From positions 6,448,001-6,512,000 of the forward strand of contig NZ_CP107567.1 of NCBI RefSeq assembly GCF_025854275.1: a stretch of 64,000 nucleotides of DNA, read 5' to 3'. The DNA comes from Streptomyces peucetius (GTDB taxonomy: Bacteria > Actinomycetota > Actinomycetes > Streptomycetales > Streptomycetaceae). The notes under the pieces are model-generated. The model was not told the DNA's origin. It searched no databases and was given only the letters and a program-made list of their open reading frames with translations. Shown piece after piece: positions 23,990 through 32,739 of the stretch (within the stretch, counting starts at the first letter, position 1; each line of letters opens with the position of its first letter). The position numbers and the translations under genes are program-made.

Positions 23990-25324
23990 ATGCGACGAAC
24001 CGCGAGAAGGACCACCCTGCGCACAACGGCCGCGGCGACCGCCGTACTCGGCCTCACCCTCGGCGCCACCGCTTGCGGCGGCACGACCGGCCCCGCGAGC
24101 GGCGGCGAACTCAGCGGCAAGACCGTCACCGTCGCCGGCGTCTGGACCGGCAGCGAGCAGAAGAACTTCAAGAAGGTGCTCGACGCCTTCAGCGAGAAGA
24201 CCGGCGCCAAGACCGTCTTCGTCCCCTCCGGCGACAACGTCTCCACCTTCGTCGGCAGCAAGATCGAGGGCGGCAACGCCCCCGACGTCGTGATGGTGCC
24301 CCAGGTCGGCGTCCTCCAGCAGTTCGCGAAGGAGGGCTGGCTGAAGCCGCTGTCCGACAAGACCGCCAAGACGGCCACCGCCGGGCTCGCCCCCGTGTGG
24401 AAGAACTACGGCACCGTCGACGACACGTACTACGGCCTCTACTTCAAGGCCGCCCACAAGTCCACCGTCTGGTACAGCCCCGAGGCGTTCACCCAGGCCG
24501 GCGTCAGCGCGCCGAAGACCTACGACGACCTCCTCAAGGCCGGCCGTACGCTCGCCGACTCCGGCCGTCCGGCATTCGCGGTGGCCGGCGAGGACGGCTG
24601 GACCCTCACCGACTGGTTCGAGAACATCTACCTCTCCCAGGCCGGCCCCGAGAAGTACGACCGGCTCGCCAAGCACGAACTCAAGTGGACCGACGAGAGC
24701 GTCGTCACGGCACTGACCACACTGGGTGAACTGTTCAAGGACGACCAGCTCGTCGCGGGCGGCGCGAAGACCGCGCTGCAGACCGACTTCCCGTCCTCCG
24801 TCGAAAAGGTCTTCGGCCCCGAGCCCCAGGCCGGCATGGTCTACGAAGGGGACTTCGTCGGCGGCATAGCCAAGGACGAGTTCGGCCGCAAGCTCGGCGA
24901 GGACGCCGACTTCTTCCCGTTCCCCGCCGTCGACGGCGGCGAGGCCCCCGTGGTCAGCGGCGGAGACGCGGCCGTGGTCCTCAAGGACGGCAAGAACAGC
25001 GAGGCCGGCATGAAGCTCCTCGAGTTCCTCGCCACCCCTGAGGCGGCCGAGATCTGGGCCGGCGCCGGCGGTTTCCTGTCGCCCAACAAGGACGTCAGCC
25101 TCGACGCGTACGGCGACGACACCACCCGCTCCACCGCCAAGTCCCTCGTCGAGGCGGGCGACTCCGTCCGCTTCGACATGTCCGACCAGGCGCCGGCGGC
25201 GTTCGGCGGCACCAAGGGCGCGGGCGAGTGGAAGCTCCTCCAGGACTTCCTGCGCGACCCGTCCGACCCGAAGGCGACCGCCGCGAAGCTCGAGGCCGCG
25301 GCCGCCAAGGCGTACGGGAACTGA
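23990..25324 (+). CDS. Sugar ABC transporter substrate-binding lipoprotein
   Basis: A 444-residue protein, ATG 23990 preceded by GGAAGGACC. An arginine-rich N-terminus (RRTARRTTLRTT) and hydrophobic core end at C29 in GATACGG, a lipobox. The mature protein follows the family-1 extracellular binding protein pattern: VTVAGVWTGSEQKNFKKVLDAF, SKIEGGNAPDVVMVPQ, YYGLYFKAAHKSTVWYSPEA, FLATPEAAEIWA. Anchored outside the membrane, it should deliver an alpha-glucoside to the two permeases encoded next. Confidence 0.92.
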   Translation: MRRTARRTTLRTTAAATAVLGLTLGATACGGTTGPASGGELSGKTVTVAGVWTGSEQKNFKKVLDAFSEKTGAKTVFVPSGDNVSTFVGSKIEGGNAPDVVMVPQVGVLQQFAKEGWLKPLSDKTAKTATAGLAPVWKNYGTVDDTYYGLYFKAAHKSTVWYSPEAFTQAGVSAPKTYDDLLKAGRTLADSGRPAFAVAGEDGWTLTDWFENIYLSQAGPEKYDRLAKHELKWTDESVVTALTTLGELFKDDQLVAGGAKTALQTDFPSSVEKVFGPEPQAGMVYEGDFVGGIAKDEFGRKLGEDADFFPFPAVDGGEAPVVSGGDAAVVLKDGKNSEAGMKLLEFLATPEAAEIWAGAGGFLSPNKDVSLDAYGDDTTRSTAKSLVEAGDSVRFDMSDQAPAAFGGTKGAGEWKLLQDFLRDPSDPKATAAKLEAAAAKAYGN

Positions 25325-25335
25325 GGCCGACCGCC

Positions 25336-26697
25336 ATGGCCGACACTCTCAAGGAGCGGGCCCCCGGGGCCCGCACCCCCCGGACCGGTGCCGCGCCCGA
25401 CACGCGGCGCCGGGCCCAGCGCAGAAAACGCCGCCTCGCGGTCCTCTTCGTCCTGCCGGCCCTGCTGCTCCTCGGGGCACTCGTCGTCTACCCCGTCGTC
25501 TTCTCCGTCGGGCGCAGCCTGTTCGACGCGAGCGGCGAGCAGTTCGTCGGCGCGGCGAACTACACCGAGATCTTCCAGGACCCCGCCACCCTCAAGGCCA
25601 TCCGCAACAGCACCATCTGGGTCGTCGTCGCACCGGTCCTGCTCACCGGACTCGGCCTGATGCTGGCCGTGCTCACGGAGAAGGTGCGCTGGGCGACCGC
25701 CTTCAAACTGGTGCTCTTCCTGCCCATGGCGGTCTCCTTCCTCGCCGCGGGCATCATCTTCCGCCTCGCCTACGAACAGGACCCCGACCGCGGTGTGATC
25801 AACGCGGCCGTGGTCGCCGCCCACGACACCTTCGAGGACCCGGCCGCCTACCCCACGGCCCGCGCCCGCGAGAACCAGGGCCTCGCCGGAACGGACGGCG
25901 GTCCGTACACCACGACGGAAACCGTCCGCCCCGGCGGCTCCGTGACCCTCGGCTTCGTCGGCGTGGCACCCGACGCCGTTCCTTCGCAGGCACGGCCCGC
26001 CGCCGTCCCCGGCCCCGGCGCGGACGGGATCGGTGGCGTCGCCTACCTCGACTTCGCACCGGGCGGCGGCGGCACCCAGGGCAAGGTCGACCCGGCGGAG
26101 AAGGGCCTGCCCGGCATGACCGTCGAGGCGTTGCGCGACGGTGAGGTGGCCGCGCGTGCGACCACCGCCGCCGACGGCTCGTTCCGCTTCGAGGGCCTCT
26201 CCGACGGCGAGTACACCGTCCGGCTGCCTGCCGCGAACTTCGCCGCGCCCTATCAGGGCGTGAACTGGCTGGGGCCCGCGCTCGTCACGCCGGCCATCAT
26301 CGGCGCCTATCTGTGGGTGTGGACCGGCTTCGCGATGGTGCTCATCGGCGCCGGCCTCGCCGCCATCCCGCGCGACGCGCTGGAGGCGGCCCGGATGGAC
26401 GGCGCCTCCGAGGGCCAGATCTTCCGGAAGATCACCGTGCCGCTGCTGGCGCCCGTGCTCACGGTCGTCTTCGTGACGCTGGTCATCAACGTGATGAAGG
26501 TCTTCGACCTCGTCTACATCATCGCGCCGGGACCGGTCCAGGAAGAGGCCAACGTACTGGCCACCCGGATGTGGCTGGTGTCCTTCGGCGGCGGCAACGA
26601 CCAGGGGCTCGGCAGCGCCCTGAGCGTGCTGCTGCTCCTGCTGGTCGTCCCGGCCATGATCTTCAACGTCCGGCGCTTCCGAAGGAGCCGATCATGA
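25336..26697 (+). CDS. Sugar ABC transporter permease with a CnaB-like extracytoplasmic insertion
   Basis: A 453-residue MalF-type permease from ATG 25336, longer than the usual 290-330. TM helices occupy about residues 33-58, 92-115 and 122-146, then resume from about 310. The EAA loop EAARMDGASEGQIFRKITVPLL is at about 350-371. Between residues 150 and 305 lies a polar insertion; its part about 234-298 reads GVAYLDFAPG, then GLPGMTVEALRDGE, DGSFRFEGLSDGEYTVRLPA, the pattern of a prealbumin-like/CnaB beta-sandwich. By topology it is extracytoplasmic and could contact the binding protein, as the unrelated MalF P2 loop does in E. coli. It overlaps the next gene by 4 bases. Confidence 0.88.
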   Translation: MADTLKERAPGARTPRTGAAPDTRRRAQRRKRRLAVLFVLPALLLLGALVVYPVVFSVGRSLFDASGEQFVGAANYTEIFQDPATLKAIRNSTIWVVVAPVLLTGLGLMLAVLTEKVRWATAFKLVLFLPMAVSFLAAGIIFRLAYEQDPDRGVINAAVVAAHDTFEDPAAYPTARARENQGLAGTDGGPYTTTETVRPGGSVTLGFVGVAPDAVPSQARPAAVPGPGADGIGGVAYLDFAPGGGGTQGKVDPAEKGLPGMTVEALRDGEVAARATTAADGSFRFEGLSDGEYTVRLPAANFAAPYQGVNWLGPALVTPAIIGAYLWVWTGFAMVLIGAGLAAIPRDALEAARMDGASEGQIFRKITVPLLAPVLTVVFVTLVINVMKVFDLVYIIAPGPVQEEANVLATRMWLVSFGGGNDQGLGSALSVLLLLLVVPAMIFNVRRFRRSRS

Positions 26698-27626
26698 GCG
26701 GCCGTACCACCGTCGAGCGCCGGCCGGCCGAGCGGGCTGCCGCCGTCCGGCCCGTCCCCCTCGCGCGGCCCGCCCGTCCGCGGCGCAAGAGCCGGCTCAC
26801 CGGCTGGCTCGGCAGCGGAGCCGTCCAGGCCGTGCTGATCGTGGTCGCGCTCGTCTGGATCACCCCGCTCGCGGGTCTGTTCCTCTCCTCCATGCGCTCC
26901 GAGCGGGACAACGCGTCCGACGGCTGGTGGACGGCGCTGACCGACCCCTCGCAGCTGTCGCTGGACAACTACACCGCGCTCTTCGAGGACTCCGGCATCG
27001 GAGAGGCGTTCTGGAACACGGTCCTCATCTCGGTGCCCACGACCCTGCTGGTCGTCGGCATCGCGGCGCTCGCCGGATACGCCTTCGCGTGGCTGGAGTT
27101 CCCCGGCCGCGACGCGATCTTCCTGGTGGTCGTCGGCCTGCTGGTCGTCCCCGTCCAGATCGGGCTGCTGCCGGTGGCGAAGCTCTTCGGCGCGGTGGGC
27201 CTGTTCGGCACGGTCGCGGGCGTCGTGCTCTTCCACGTGGCCTACGGGCTGCCGTTCGCCGTCTTCCTGCTGCGGAACTACTTCGCGGAGATCCCGAGGG
27301 AGATGCTGGAGGCGGCACGGATGGACGGCGGGTCGGAGTGGCGGATCTTCTCCCGCCTCGTCCTGCCGCTGGGGCGGCCGGCCATCGCGAGCCTGGCGAT
27401 CTTCCAGTTCCTGTGGGTGTGGAACGACATGCTCGTCGCGCTGCTCTTCGCGGACAGCGAGTCCCAGCCGCTGACGGTGGCGCTCCAGTCCGAGATGCGG
27501 CAGTTCGGCAGCAACATCGGCGTGCTGGCGCCGGGGGCGTTCCTGTCGCTCGTCGTACCGCTGGTGGTCTTCTTCGCCTTCCAGCGGCACTTTGTGCAGG
27601 GCGTGATGGCGGGGTCCGTGAAGTAG
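26694..27626 (+). CDS. Sugar ABC transporter permease (MalG type)
   Basis: A 310-residue permease. ATG 26694 overlaps the previous stop (ATGA) and follows GAAGGAG. Six TM helices are seen, and the EAA motif EMLEAARMDGGSEWRIF is near residues 200-217. VPVQIGLLPVAKLFG and VWNDMLVALLFA are typical of carbohydrate uptake permease 2 proteins. No ATPase gene follows; in Streptomyces the shared MsiK ATPase, encoded elsewhere, energises such importers. Confidence 0.92.
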   Translation: MSGRTTVERRPAERAAAVRPVPLARPARPRRKSRLTGWLGSGAVQAVLIVVALVWITPLAGLFLSSMRSERDNASDGWWTALTDPSQLSLDNYTALFEDSGIGEAFWNTVLISVPTTLLVVGIAALAGYAFAWLEFPGRDAIFLVVVGLLVVPVQIGLLPVAKLFGAVGLFGTVAGVVLFHVAYGLPFAVFLLRNYFAEIPREMLEAARMDGGSEWRIFSRLVLPLGRPAIASLAIFQFLWVWNDMLVALLFADSESQPLTVALQSEMRQFGSNIGVLAPGAFLSLVVPLVVFFAFQRHFVQGVMAGSVK

Positions 27627-27755
27627 GGGGCGCGGCGGGGTCAGGTGGCCGCTGCGCGGAGCCGTTCCCCTCCCCGCCCCTGCCCGCTGTACCGATGTGC
27701 GGCTCCGCCGCGTGGCGGGCTCCTCCCGGACCCGGTACCGCGCTTCGCGCGGTGA

Positions 27756-27817
27756 CCTCAGACGTCGGCCGGGCTGAATGGCCGCGCAGCGGCATTCAGC
27801 CCGGCCGACGTCTGAGG
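27756..27817. terminator. Perfect 25-bp stem hairpin downstream of the sugar operon
   Basis: The arms at 27756-27780 and 27793-27817 are exact reverse complements over 25 bases (outer end CCTCAGACGTCGG, inner end GGCTGAATG) with a 12-base loop that is itself partly self-complementary. It lies between the permease gene and the converging ohrR gene and would terminate both. A smaller hairpin, ACCGCGC-TTC-GCGCGGT, lies just upstream near 27737. Confidence 0.8.
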
Positions 27818-27910
27818 CGCGGGGTTCGGGGCGGAGCCCCGACGAGACGGGCAAGTTCAAGCCCCGTCGGCGTTTGAGGCGCGGCGGTCCGGGGGCGGAG
27901 CCCCCGAGGC
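27803..27910. repeat. Two imperfect copies of a GC-rich intergenic element
   Basis: Copy 1 (about 27803-27843) and copy 2 (about 27862-27909) share the order CGT-TGAGGCGCGG, then a short hairpin: TCGGGGC-GGA-GCCCCGA in copy 1 and CGGGGGC-GGA-GCCCCCG in copy 2. Such GTTTGAGG...GGGGGCGGAGCCCCC elements recur between Streptomyces genes. No gene is present at 27627-27927. Confidence 0.65.
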
Positions 27911-27927
27911 ACCGACGCCCACAGGCG

Positions 27928-28392
27928 TTACGCGTACGCGTCGAGCGTCGTCGTCAGGGCGTCCAGTTCCTCCCGCAGCGCGCGGATCCGGTCCAGCGTG
28001 AGCCCCGTCGCCTCGGCGATCCGGCGCGGCATGCCGAGCGCCTGCTCCCGCAGGGCACGGCCCGCCGCGGTCGGACGGGCGGTGACCGAGCGTTCGTCCT
28101 CCGCGCTGCGGCGGCGCTCCACGAAGCCCGCCGCCTCCAGGCGTTTCAGGAGCGGCGACAGCGTTCCCGAGTCCAGCCGCAGGTGTTCGCCTATCTGCTT
28201 GACCGGCAGTTCGCCGTGCTCCCAGAGGACCAGCATCACCAGGTACTGGGGGTACGTGAGCCCCAGCTCCTTCAGTGCCGTGCGGTAGACGCCGTTGAAG
28301 GCGCGCGACGCGGCGTGCAGCGAGAAGCAGATCTGGTGCTCGAGGCGGAGGAAGTCCTCGTCCGGTACGTCCCGCAGCGTCTTCTTCTCCAT
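27928..28392 (-). CDS. ohrR: MarR family regulator OhrR, organic peroxide sensor
   Basis: A 154-residue protein from ATG 28392. The N-terminal LEHQICFSLHAASRAF holds the single conserved cysteine (about residue 22) that OhrR proteins use to sense organic hydroperoxides. The winged HTH includes LTYPQYLVMLVLWEHG, LPVKQIGEHLRLDSGTLSPLLKRLEAAGFV and the wing RRRSAEDERSV. It is divergent from ohr with a palindromic operator between, the standard arrangement. Oxidation of the cysteine would release ohr repression. Confidence 0.92.
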   Translation of the reverse strand: MEKKTLRDVPDEDFLRLEHQICFSLHAASRAFNGVYRTALKELGLTYPQYLVMLVLWEHGELPVKQIGEHLRLDSGTLSPLLKRLEAAGFVERRRSAEDERSVTARPTAAGRALREQALGMPRRIAEATGLTLDRIRALREELDALTTTLDAYA

Positions 28393-28422
28393 GACTCCAC
28401 CATACCAAGCCGCGCCCCATTG

Positions 28423-28436
28423 AGTTGTGCACAACT
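28423..28436. promoter_or_regulatory. OhrR operator palindrome
   Basis: AGTTGTGCACAACT is a perfect 14-bp palindrome in the ohrR-ohr intergenic region. Extended to 22 bases (28419-28440) it stays symmetric at 20 positions. A further half-like AATTGTG follows at 28438-28444. Position and symmetry fit autoregulation plus control of ohr. Confidence 0.75.
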
Positions 28437-28518
28437 TAATTGTGTGCTTCTATTCATGGCGTCGGTTCGGACCCCCGATCCCGGCCCCACCCCGATCGAG
28501 ACGAAGAGGGATTCACCC

Positions 28519-28935
<417 letters not shown>

Positions 28936-29108
28936 TCGAGTAGTCGAGCAGCGCGGTGGCCGGAGACAGGCCCCTTGCCGGGTGGCACCGTTCCGACCGG
29001 GCCACCCGGCAAAAAGGTGCTCCCGGCGGTGAAAGCCCTTAGCTTGGCCGGGAGCCGGACTCGCACGGCAGCCCGCTTCGGCGAGCGGAGTCTGAAGGGT
29101 GGTGACAC

Positions 29109-31199
29109 GTGGCGGACACCGGCCTCCCGAACCACGTCCCACCATTGGCGGGCGCCCTCGGCGACGCCCTTCTGAAGGTGTTGCTGGCCCGGTCCCCGGC
29201 CGATCTCCACGTGCTCGACGAGCACCTCCGGGTGCTCCGCTCCGACACCGCCGGTACGACGGAGCAGGTGGCCGGCGCCTTTCTGGGGCAGCGGTTCAGC
29301 GACGTCTACCGGCTCGACGAGCCGCAGGCGGCCGAGCTGCTGCTGCGGGAGGTGCTGAGCAACGGCAGATCCCTCTCCGAACGGGCGTTCAGAGGCCACC
29401 GCGCCGACCACCCCGGCCAGGGGCGCCGTTTCCTGCTCTCCGCCCACCGGCTGAACGACTCCCGTGGCCGCTCGCTCGGCCGCGTCCTCGCCTCGGTGGC
29501 CGATGTCACCGAGGGGGAGAAGGCGCGCCGGCGCAAGGCCGCCCTGGCGGCGGTACGGGAGGCCGTCGGGCGGACGCTCGACGTGACGGCGACGTCGGAG
29601 GCGTTCGTCGCGGCCGTCGTACCCGGCTTCGCCGACATCGCCGTGGTCGACGTGCTGGACGACGTCCTGCGCGGCACCGTCCCCCTCGCCGGGCCGGCGG
29701 TGTCGGACGTCCCCCTGCGGCGTGCCGCCTTCCGTGGCCGTGAGGGGTGCGCCGTCCCGGTGCACCCGCTGGGCGGTGTGCGCCGGCTGCCGGACCTCAC
29801 CCCGTACGGCCGGGTGCTCTCGGACTTCGAGCCGCGACTCGTCACGCTGGGCCCGGACACCCCCTGGCTGAAGTCGGACCCCGACCTCGCCCGCGCGATC
29901 CGGACGTCCGGCGCCGCGTCCGTGATCGTGGCGCCGCTCTCGGTGGGCGGCGCGCCGCTGGGGCTGGTCAGCCTCTACCGGTGCGACGAGTCCGAGCCGT
30001 ACGAGGAGGCCGACCGCAAGCTGGTGCTCTCGTTGACCGCTCACACCGCGCTCAGCCTCGACAACGCCCGCAGGTTCGAGTACGACCACGCGCTCGCCTC
30101 GACGGTCCAGCGCCGCCTGCTGCCCCCGCGTACCACCGCCGGAGCCGCCATCGAGACCGCGCATCTGCTGCTGGCCGGTCACAGCAGCGGCTGCTGGTTC
30201 GACACGATCGGCCTGTCCGGGGCCCGGACCGCACTGGTCGCGGGAGGTGTCAACGGGCAGGGCATCCAGACGGCGGCCGCGATGGGCCAGCTGCGAACCG
30301 TCATCAACGCGCTCGCCGACCTGGACCTCGAGCCGGACGAGTTGCTGGCCCGCCTCAACAACACCGCCAACCGGCTGGCCCGTGAGCGCGCCGCGCTGCC
30401 GCCGGGGGACCCGCTGCACCGGCAGCCGCTGACGGCCACCTGCGTCTACGGCGTGTACGACCCGTTCACCCGGACCTGTACCGTCGCCTGCGCCGGGCAC
30501 CCGCCGCCGCTCGTCGTCCACCCGGACGGCAGCACCTCGACACCCGATGTGGTCGAGGGGCCGGAACTGGGCTCGTTCGACACGGCGCCGTGCGCGGTCG
30601 CGGCCGTCACGCTCGAAGAGGGCAGTCTGCTCGCCTTCTTCACCGGCGCCCTCCGGCGCGACGGGGAGCTCGCCGGGCCCGCCAGAGAGGCCCTCGCCCA
30701 ACCGGGCCGCCCGCTCCAGGAACTGTGCGACGCCGTGGTCTACACACTGGCCGAGGACGACGGTGCCGAAGGGGTCGCGCTGCTGCTCGCCCGCACGGGC
30801 AGCGTGCTCGAGGGCCAGGTCGCCGAGCTGGAGCTCCCGCACGATCCGACGGCCCCCGCCCTCGCCAGGAACTTCGCCCGCGAGCTCCTCTCCGCCTGGG
30901 CCCTCGAGGACGACACGGCGTACGGGGCCGAACTGATCGTCAGCGAGCTGGTGACCAACGCCGTCCGCTACGGCACCCCGCCGCTGCGGCTGCGGCTGAT
31001 CCGCGGCGAGACCCTCACCTGCGAGGTCCACGACACCAGCGCGTTGGCGCCGCATCTGCGCCACGCCCGGACGGCCGACGAGGGCGGACGGGGGCTGTTC
31101 ATCGTCTCCCAGCTCGCCGACCAGTGGGGCACCCGCTACGCCGAGGGCGGCAAGGTCCTGTGGACCGAGCAGCCCCTGGAGCCGTCGGACCGGTCGTGA
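29109..31199 (+). CDS. SpoIIE-type PP2C-like protein with PAS/GAF-like and ATPase domains, phosphatase probably inactive
   Basis: A 696-residue protein with a GTG start at 29109. The order is a PAS-like region (about 30-135), a GAF-like region (about 145-325), a SpoIIE/PP2C domain (about 335-555) and a HATPase_c anti-sigma-like domain (about 565-690; ELIVSELVTNAVRYG and GGRGLFIVSQLADQWG). In the PP2C domain the two metal-binding aspartates are missing: canonical GGDWYD reads SGCWFD (C362) and canonical GDVxGHG reads GGVNGQG (380). The late DD-x-ALL motif is also altered (DDGAEGVALL). The fold is clear, but catalysis is doubtful. It could bind an anti-sigma factor antagonist without dephosphorylating it. 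Confidence 0.85.
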   Translation: MADTGLPNHVPPLAGALGDALLKVLLARSPADLHVLDEHLRVLRSDTAGTTEQVAGAFLGQRFSDVYRLDEPQAAELLLREVLSNGRSLSERAFRGHRADHPGQGRRFLLSAHRLNDSRGRSLGRVLASVADVTEGEKARRRKAALAAVREAVGRTLDVTATSEAFVAAVVPGFADIAVVDVLDDVLRGTVPLAGPAVSDVPLRRAAFRGREGCAVPVHPLGGVRRLPDLTPYGRVLSDFEPRLVTLGPDTPWLKSDPDLARAIRTSGAASVIVAPLSVGGAPLGLVSLYRCDESEPYEEADRKLVLSLTAHTALSLDNARRFEYDHALASTVQRRLLPPRTTAGAAIETAHLLLAGHSSGCWFDTIGLSGARTALVAGGVNGQGIQTAAAMGQLRTVINALADLDLEPDELLARLNNTANRLARERAALPPGDPLHRQPLTATCVYGVYDPFTRTCTVACAGHPPPLVVHPDGSTSTPDVVEGPELGSFDTAPCAVAAVTLEEGSLLAFFTGALRRDGELAGPAREALAQPGRPLQELCDAVVYTLAEDDGAEGVALLLARTGSVLEGQVAELELPHDPTAPALARNFARELLSAWALEDDTAYGAELIVSELVTNAVRYGTPPLRLRLIRGETLTCEVHDTSALAPHLRHARTADEGGRGLFIVSQLADQWGTRYAEGGKVLWTEQPLEPSDRS

Positions 31200-31211
31200 C
31201 GGCCCCGTTCC

Positions 31212-31237
31212 CCTGCCGTCGCGGCGGCGACGGCAGG
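31212..31237. terminator. Hairpin between convergent genes
   Basis: Arms CCTGCCGTCGC (31212-31222) and GCGACGGCAGG (31227-31237) with loop GGCG lie between the SpoIIE-type and PhoX-type genes, able to terminate both. Confidence 0.7.
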
Positions 31238-31266
31238 AGGCGGTCAGCTCATGGCCGCGGAGCCGC

Positions 31267-32625
31267 TCAGCACCACGGTCCGGTCACCGCGAACGTCGTG
31301 CCGGGCGTATAGCAGTTAACGTACATGGTGTCGCCGTCCGGCGAGAACGTGACGCCGGCGAACTCGCCCCACTCCGGCTCCTCGGGCGTGCCGATGTTCT
31401 GTGCGTTCCTCGCCGCCGGATAGACCTCGCCGCGTTTGGTCAGCCCGTACACGTGCTGGGCGCCGCCGCCGTCCTCGCAGACCATCAGACCGCCGCTGGG
31501 CGCCAGGCAGATGTTGTCCGGGGACTCGCCGGGCAGCTGGATGTCCGTGCTCGGCCCGAAGACGATCACGAGGGTGAGCCGGCGACGGTGCGGCTCGTAC
31601 TTCCACACCTGGCCGTAGTGGTCGCCGGCGGAACCCTCCGAGCTGCGGGCGTAGCTGGAGACGAAGTACACCGACCTTCCGCCCCAGTAGCAGCCCTCCA
31701 GCTTCTGGGCGTGGGTGACGCCCTTCGGCCCGAAGTCCTGGAGCCTGATCGGGGTCTCCTTCGCCTGGCTGTCCGGTACGGGCACCCATTCGACCCGGTC
31801 GAACGACGCGCCGATCTCCTGGATCTCCGACAGGTCCGGCACGCCCGGCACCCGCATCGCCTCCAGCGCGCCGCCCGCGCGGAGCGAACCCGTGCCGCCC
31901 AGCGGCTTGTCCGGCAGGAAGCGGTAGAAGAGACCGAAGGGCCGGTCGAACGCGTCCTCCGTCTCGTAGACGATCCCGCTCCTGGGGTCGACGGCGATCG
32001 CCTCGTGCTGGAAGCGGCCCATCGCGGTGAGCGGTACGGCTCCGGTGCGGTGCGGATCGGCGCCGTCGACCTCGAAGATGAAGCCGTGGTCCTTGGTATA
32101 GCCGTTGGTACCGGCCCGGTCCTCGTTCTCCTCGCAGGTCAGCCAGGTGTTCCAAGGGGTGGGGCCGCCCGCGCAGTTGACGGCGGTGCCGGCGATGGCG
32201 ACCCGTTCCCCGACGACGTTGCCGCGGCCGTCGAGTTCGAGGGCCGTGCAGCCGCCCTTGGCCGCCGGGTCGTAGGTCAGGCCCTCGACGGTCGGTACGC
32301 CGATTCTGGCGGTATGGCGGTTCTCGTGGTTGCGGACGAGGTGGATCCGCCCGCGGCGGCCGACGAAGGCGGCCATGCCGTCGTGGTTGGACGGGACCGG
32401 CCCCTCGCCGGAGCGCAGCGGCTCGCCCTCGCGGGACAGGACCCGGTAGCGGAAACCTTTCGGCAGGTCGAGCAGACCGTCGGGGTCCGGGACGAGCGGG
32501 CCGTACCCGGCGTGTCCACGGGCGGCCGCGGTGCCGGCGAAGAGTTCGGAGAAGGCGCCGGTGAAGGCGATTCCCGCGCCGAGCGCGCCGGTACGGGCCA
32601 GAACTTCACGTCGTGATGCGGGCAT
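31267..32625 (-). CDS. PhoX family phosphatase, Tat-exported
   Basis: A 452-residue protein. The N-terminus SRREVLARTGALGAGIAFTG is a twin-arginine signal. The body shows the DUF839/PhoX signature: GFRYRVLSREGEPL, VPSNHDGMAAF, LVRNHE, GTAVNCAGGPTPWNTWLTCEE and GRFQHEAIAVDP, ending with SPDNICLAPSGGLMVCED and FSPDGDTMYVNCYTPG. PhoX enzymes are calcium/iron phosphatases that free phosphate outside the cell. GGGAG precedes the ATG at 32625. No clear PHO box could be read upstream. Confidence 0.88.
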   Translation of the reverse strand: MPASRREVLARTGALGAGIAFTGAFSELFAGTAAARGHAGYGPLVPDPDGLLDLPKGFRYRVLSREGEPLRSGEGPVPSNHDGMAAFVGRRGRIHLVRNHENRHTARIGVPTVEGLTYDPAAKGGCTALELDGRGNVVGERVAIAGTAVNCAGGPTPWNTWLTCEENEDRAGTNGYTKDHGFIFEVDGADPHRTGAVPLTAMGRFQHEAIAVDPRSGIVYETEDAFDRPFGLFYRFLPDKPLGGTGSLRAGGALEAMRVPGVPDLSEIQEIGASFDRVEWVPVPDSQAKETPIRLQDFGPKGVTHAQKLEGCYWGGRSVYFVSSYARSSEGSAGDHYGQVWKYEPHRRRLTLVIVFGPSTDIQLPGESPDNICLAPSGGLMVCEDGGGAQHVYGLTKRGEVYPAARNAQNIGTPEEPEWGEFAGVTFSPDGDTMYVNCYTPGTTFAVTGPWC

Positions 32626-32739
32626 AAGGCAACTCCCTGCTGGCGGACAGGAGATGTGACCCGCACGTGTGTATCACGCAGACAATGCGAGACGTAACCG
32701 TGCGGGCCACTGTGCCTCAAGGTGCCACTGTGCTAGGTG

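Noticed and set aside
22205..24676. An 823-codon minus-strand open frame opposite the alpha-glucosidase and binding-protein genes
   Set aside because: Low-complexity translation with no domain pattern, against GH13 catalytic motifs and a lipobox on the plus strand.
27803..27910. The repeats as a CRISPR array
   Set aside because: Only two imperfect units, each with an internal hairpin, no regular spacers and no cas genes.
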